From contig NZ_BAOQ01000002.1 of assembly GCF_000344155.1 (NCBI RefSeq), positions 62,001 to 126,000 of the forward strand: a DNA stretch of 64,000 bases. Direction: 5' to 3'. Both the position numbers and the translations under genes were made by a program. How positions within the stretch are numbered: the first letter of the stretch is position 1; each line of letters opens with the position of its first letter. Below the pieces are notes generated by a model, which saw only the letters and a list, made by a program, of their open reading frames with translations, did not search any database and had not been told where the DNA came from. Below, piece after piece: positions 61,964-64,000 of the stretch. This stretch comes from Gordonia paraffinivorans NBRC 108238 (GTDB lineage Bacteria; Actinomycetota; Actinomycetes; Mycobacteriales; Mycobacteriaceae).

Positions 61964-63391
61964 TCAGCTGCCCGGCGAACCCTGGTGGACCGGCTCGCGT
62001 GGATCGGCCGCGTCCGGTTGTCGTCGACGCCGGTGCACGACGATCCCGATCGACACGATGACCACCGCCGACAGCACGGACAGACCGATGGCCTCACGTT
62101 GCTCGTCGTCGAACGCCATCAGCACCAGGACGCCGACGATGAAGGCCATCACCACGACTGTCAGGTACGGGAACAGCCACATGCGCACGGGCGGCCGCTC
62201 GCCTCGCGCGCGCAGGGCACGGCCGAGCACGAGCTGGCTCGCGGACACGCTCAGGTACACGAACAGCGCGACGGCGCCGCTGGTGGCGAGGAGATAGCCG
62301 AAGATCTTGTCGGGCAACACGTAGTTGCCGATGACCGCGAGGAATCCGACGATCATCGACGCGAGCACCGCCACCCACGGCACCCCGTTGCCGGTGAGCG
62401 ACCTGACCGCCTGCGGCGCGTCGCGACGGCTCCCGAGCGAGTAGAGCATGCGGGAGGCCGTGTACAGGGCGGAGTTCAGGCACGACGCGACGGCCGTGAG
62501 GATGACGAGGTCCATGATGAGCGCCGACCCCGGCAGGCCGATCGCCTCGAGCACGGACTGGTACGAGCCGTCGTCGAGCCGGTCGTAGGGCATGAGCGCG
62601 ACCACCACGAAGATCGAGCCCAGATAGAACAAGGAGATCCGCCAGATGACGGAGTTCACGGCCTTGGTGATGCCGCGCTTCGGGTCCGGTGATTCGGCGG
62701 CCGCGATCGTCACGATCTCGGTCCCCATGAACGAGAACATCGTCACCAGGAGGCCGGCGATGACCGCGCCGAAACCATTGGGCATGAAGCCATCCGGCTC
62801 CCACAGATGGTGCAGACCGCTCACCCCGAATCCGGGATCAGCCCGCAGATGGCGAGGATTCCGACGATGATGAACGCCACGATGGCGAGGACCATGATTG
62901 AGCGCGAACCAGAACTCGGACTCGCCGTAGTTGCCGACGCTGACGAGGTTGGTGACCGTGAGTGCGATCGTCACGGCCAATGCCCAGATCCATTGGGCCC
63001 CACCGATCAGATCGGTGAGGATCGCGGCCGCCGCCGTCGCCTCCACCGGGATGACGAGCACCCAGAACCACCAGTACAACCAGCCGACGGAGAAGCCGGC
63101 CCACCGCCCGAGCGCGCGGTCGGCGTAGACGGAGAACGAGCCGGTGTCGGGGTCGGCGGTCGCCATCTCCCCCAACATCCGCATGACCAGCACCACGAGA
63201 GTGCCCGCCATCGCGTAGGAGATGAGGACGGCCGGACCGGCCTTCTCGATCGCGTTCGCCGATCCGACGAACAGGCCCGCGCCGATGACCCCGGCGATCG
63301 AGATCATGGTGATGTGCCGGGGCTTGAGGCTCGAACCGAGGCGATCCGCGGACTGCGCCGCATCGCCCCGTCGTGACGACGAGTTGCTCAC
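61964..63391 (-). CDS. APC-family amino-acid permease with scrambled helix (compensated frameshifts)
   Basis: 475 residues from GTG 63391; ATG 63451 is an alternative. GSSLKPRHITMISIAGVIGAGLFVGS (in two parts) and GEMATADPDTGSFSVYA identify the GABA/proline-type amino-acid transporter subfamily. Residues about 165-189 are wrong: a His/Arg-rich stretch (NHGPRHRGVHHRRNPRH) replaces a helix. Reading the neighbouring frame there restores MVLAIVAFIIVGILAICGLI. A loss of about five bases near 62899 and one G near 62825 would cancel in frame. The product is probably non-functional. Confidence 0.75.
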   Translation of the reverse strand: MSNSSSRRGDAAQSADRLGSSLKPRHITMISIAGVIGAGLFVGSANAIEKAGPAVLISYAMAGTLVVLVMRMLGEMATADPDTGSFSVYADRALGRWAGFSVGWLYWWFWVLVIPVEATAAAAILTDLIGGAQWIWALAVTIALTVTNLVSVGNYGESEFWFALNHGPRHRGVHHRRNPRHLRADPGFGVSGLHHLWEPDGFMPNGFGAVIAGLLVTMFSFMGTEIVTIAAAESPDPKRGITKAVNSVIWRISLFYLGSIFVVVALMPYDRLDDGSYQSVLEAIGLPGSALIMDLVILTAVASCLNSALYTASRMLYSLGSRRDAPQAVRSLTGNGVPWVAVLASMIVGFLAVIGNYVLPDKIFGYLLATSGAVALFVYLSVSASQLVLGRALRARGERPPVRMWLFPYLTVVVMAFIVGVLVLMAFDDEQREAIGLSVLSAVVIVSIGIVVHRRRRQPDAADPREPVHQGSPGS

Positions 63392-63482
63392 CGCGGATAG
63401 GTGCCCGGGCTGATGCCGGCCGAAACCTCCCCGACCCGGGCTCGATTCCATGACCCGAGATCGCGCCGAGCGCGGCCTCCGG

Positions 63483-63948
63483 CTATGGACTCGGCCGCTC
63501 GGCCACCAGGGCCAGGTGCAGAAGCGGGTATGGGCGCCCGGCCTCGTCGCGGTCACTGCGGCCGATCACCTCGAAGCCGCGTCGGAGATAGAACCGCACC
63601 GCCTGGTCGTTCTGCTCGTTCACGTCCACCGCGCGGATACCCGCGGCGTCCACGGCGTGCGCGAGCAGGGTGGTGCCGACGCCGGCCCCGCGGACGTCGG
63701 CCCGGACGAACAGCATCTCCAGTCGCGGCCCCGACACGCCTGCGAATCCGACCGGCGTGCCGTCGGCGTCGGCGACGGTCAGCTCGACCTGTGGGAGGTA
63801 CACCGTCGCCATCCGGCCCTCGATCTCGTCGCGGTCAGCCTCGGCGAGAAAGTCATGAGTGGCGTCGACCGCGCTGCGCCAGACCCCCACCAGCGTCGGG
63901 AAATTCAGCCGGTCCGAGACAAGGTCGAAGGCGGGTCGAGGTGTCCAT
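63483..63948 (-). pseudogene. GNAT-family N-acetyltransferase, frameshifted near the N-terminus
   Basis: The body (63483 to about 63899) is a GNAT domain of the YjaB-like type: GVWRSAVDATHDFLAEAD, MLFVRADVRGAGVGTTLLAHA (acetyl-CoA loop) and NDQAVRFYLRRGFEVIGRS. The natural N-terminus MDTSTRLRPCLGPAEF lies upstream from ATG 63948 but in another frame. Removing one T from the TTT at 63901-63903 (minus strand) joins both as AEFPTLVGVWRSAV. Without repair only a GTG-started 135-residue form could be made. Confidence 0.72.
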
Positions 63949-64000
63949 CGGTACGGTTCTACCAGGACTCAACGGCCCTGATGCGCCTGAGCGCGGCGAT

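Overview
The window is high-GC actinobacterial chromosome from a mycolic-acid-forming genus. I infer Gordonia or a close relative, but no rRNA or other genus marker is present to prove it. The evidence is a mycothiol gene (mshB), an LpqW-type lipoprotein, a resuscitation-promoting factor, many leaderless TANNNT promoters, and a left half that follows the Mycobacterium tuberculosis order typA-lpqW-mshB-Rv1171-fbiC ... fdxC-dapC ... dapD-dapE-LOG-fadD6. There are no tRNAs, rRNAs, CRISPR arrays, insertion sequences or prophage genes.

Layout. 0-7.3 kb: the end of fadD6, two LOG-family enzymes, and lysine/diaminopimelate genes (dapE, dapD, dapC) with ferredoxin fdxC. 7.6-8.8 kb: a 38-aa leader ORF ending Met-Cys-Met-Cys-Cys-Arg, then cysteine dioxygenase and a rhodanese, an apparent cysteine-controlled sulfur operon. 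8.9-12.9 kb: a tightly coupled three-gene unit at the fbiC position, made of a CofH-like protein without radical-SAM cysteines, a Baeyer-Villiger-type flavoprotein and a CofG. 13-18.4 kb: Rv1171-like protein, mshB, lpqW, typA. 18.5 kb: a tiny Cys-rich protein behind an IdeR/DtxR-like iron box. 18.8-23.5 kb: thiamine-type ABC importer plus an EamA exporter. 23.8-31.3 kb: three secreted proteins (one a lipase-fold protein without its serine), a YhhN protein, a HhH-GPD protein, a decapeptide-repeat protein and a WS/DGAT-like acyltransferase.

31.4-42.6 kb is lipid catabolism: a DszC/SfnB-like flavoprotein, a thiolase-crotonase fusion, a pair of acyl-CoA dehydrogenases, an enoyl-CoA hydratase, an old-yellow-enzyme reductase, and a TetR/P450 pair with a clear double operator. 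42.7-46.1 kb: rpf with a structured leader, small proteins, a permuted papain-fold protein and rtcB. 46.2-51.1 kb: the urea/short-chain-amide transporter urtABCDE. 51.4-59.3 kb: a DUF2236 oxygenase with a divergent TetR, two MFS transporters, small and large (DUF2339) membrane proteins and a cytosine-deaminase-like enzyme.

59.3-64 kb stands apart. Four neighbouring genes carry lesions: a frameshifted secreted protein, a LuxR regulator with an in-frame amber codon, a permease with two compensating frameshifts that scramble one membrane helix, and a GNAT gene with a one-base insertion. This is either recent decay of one block or poor local sequence quality.
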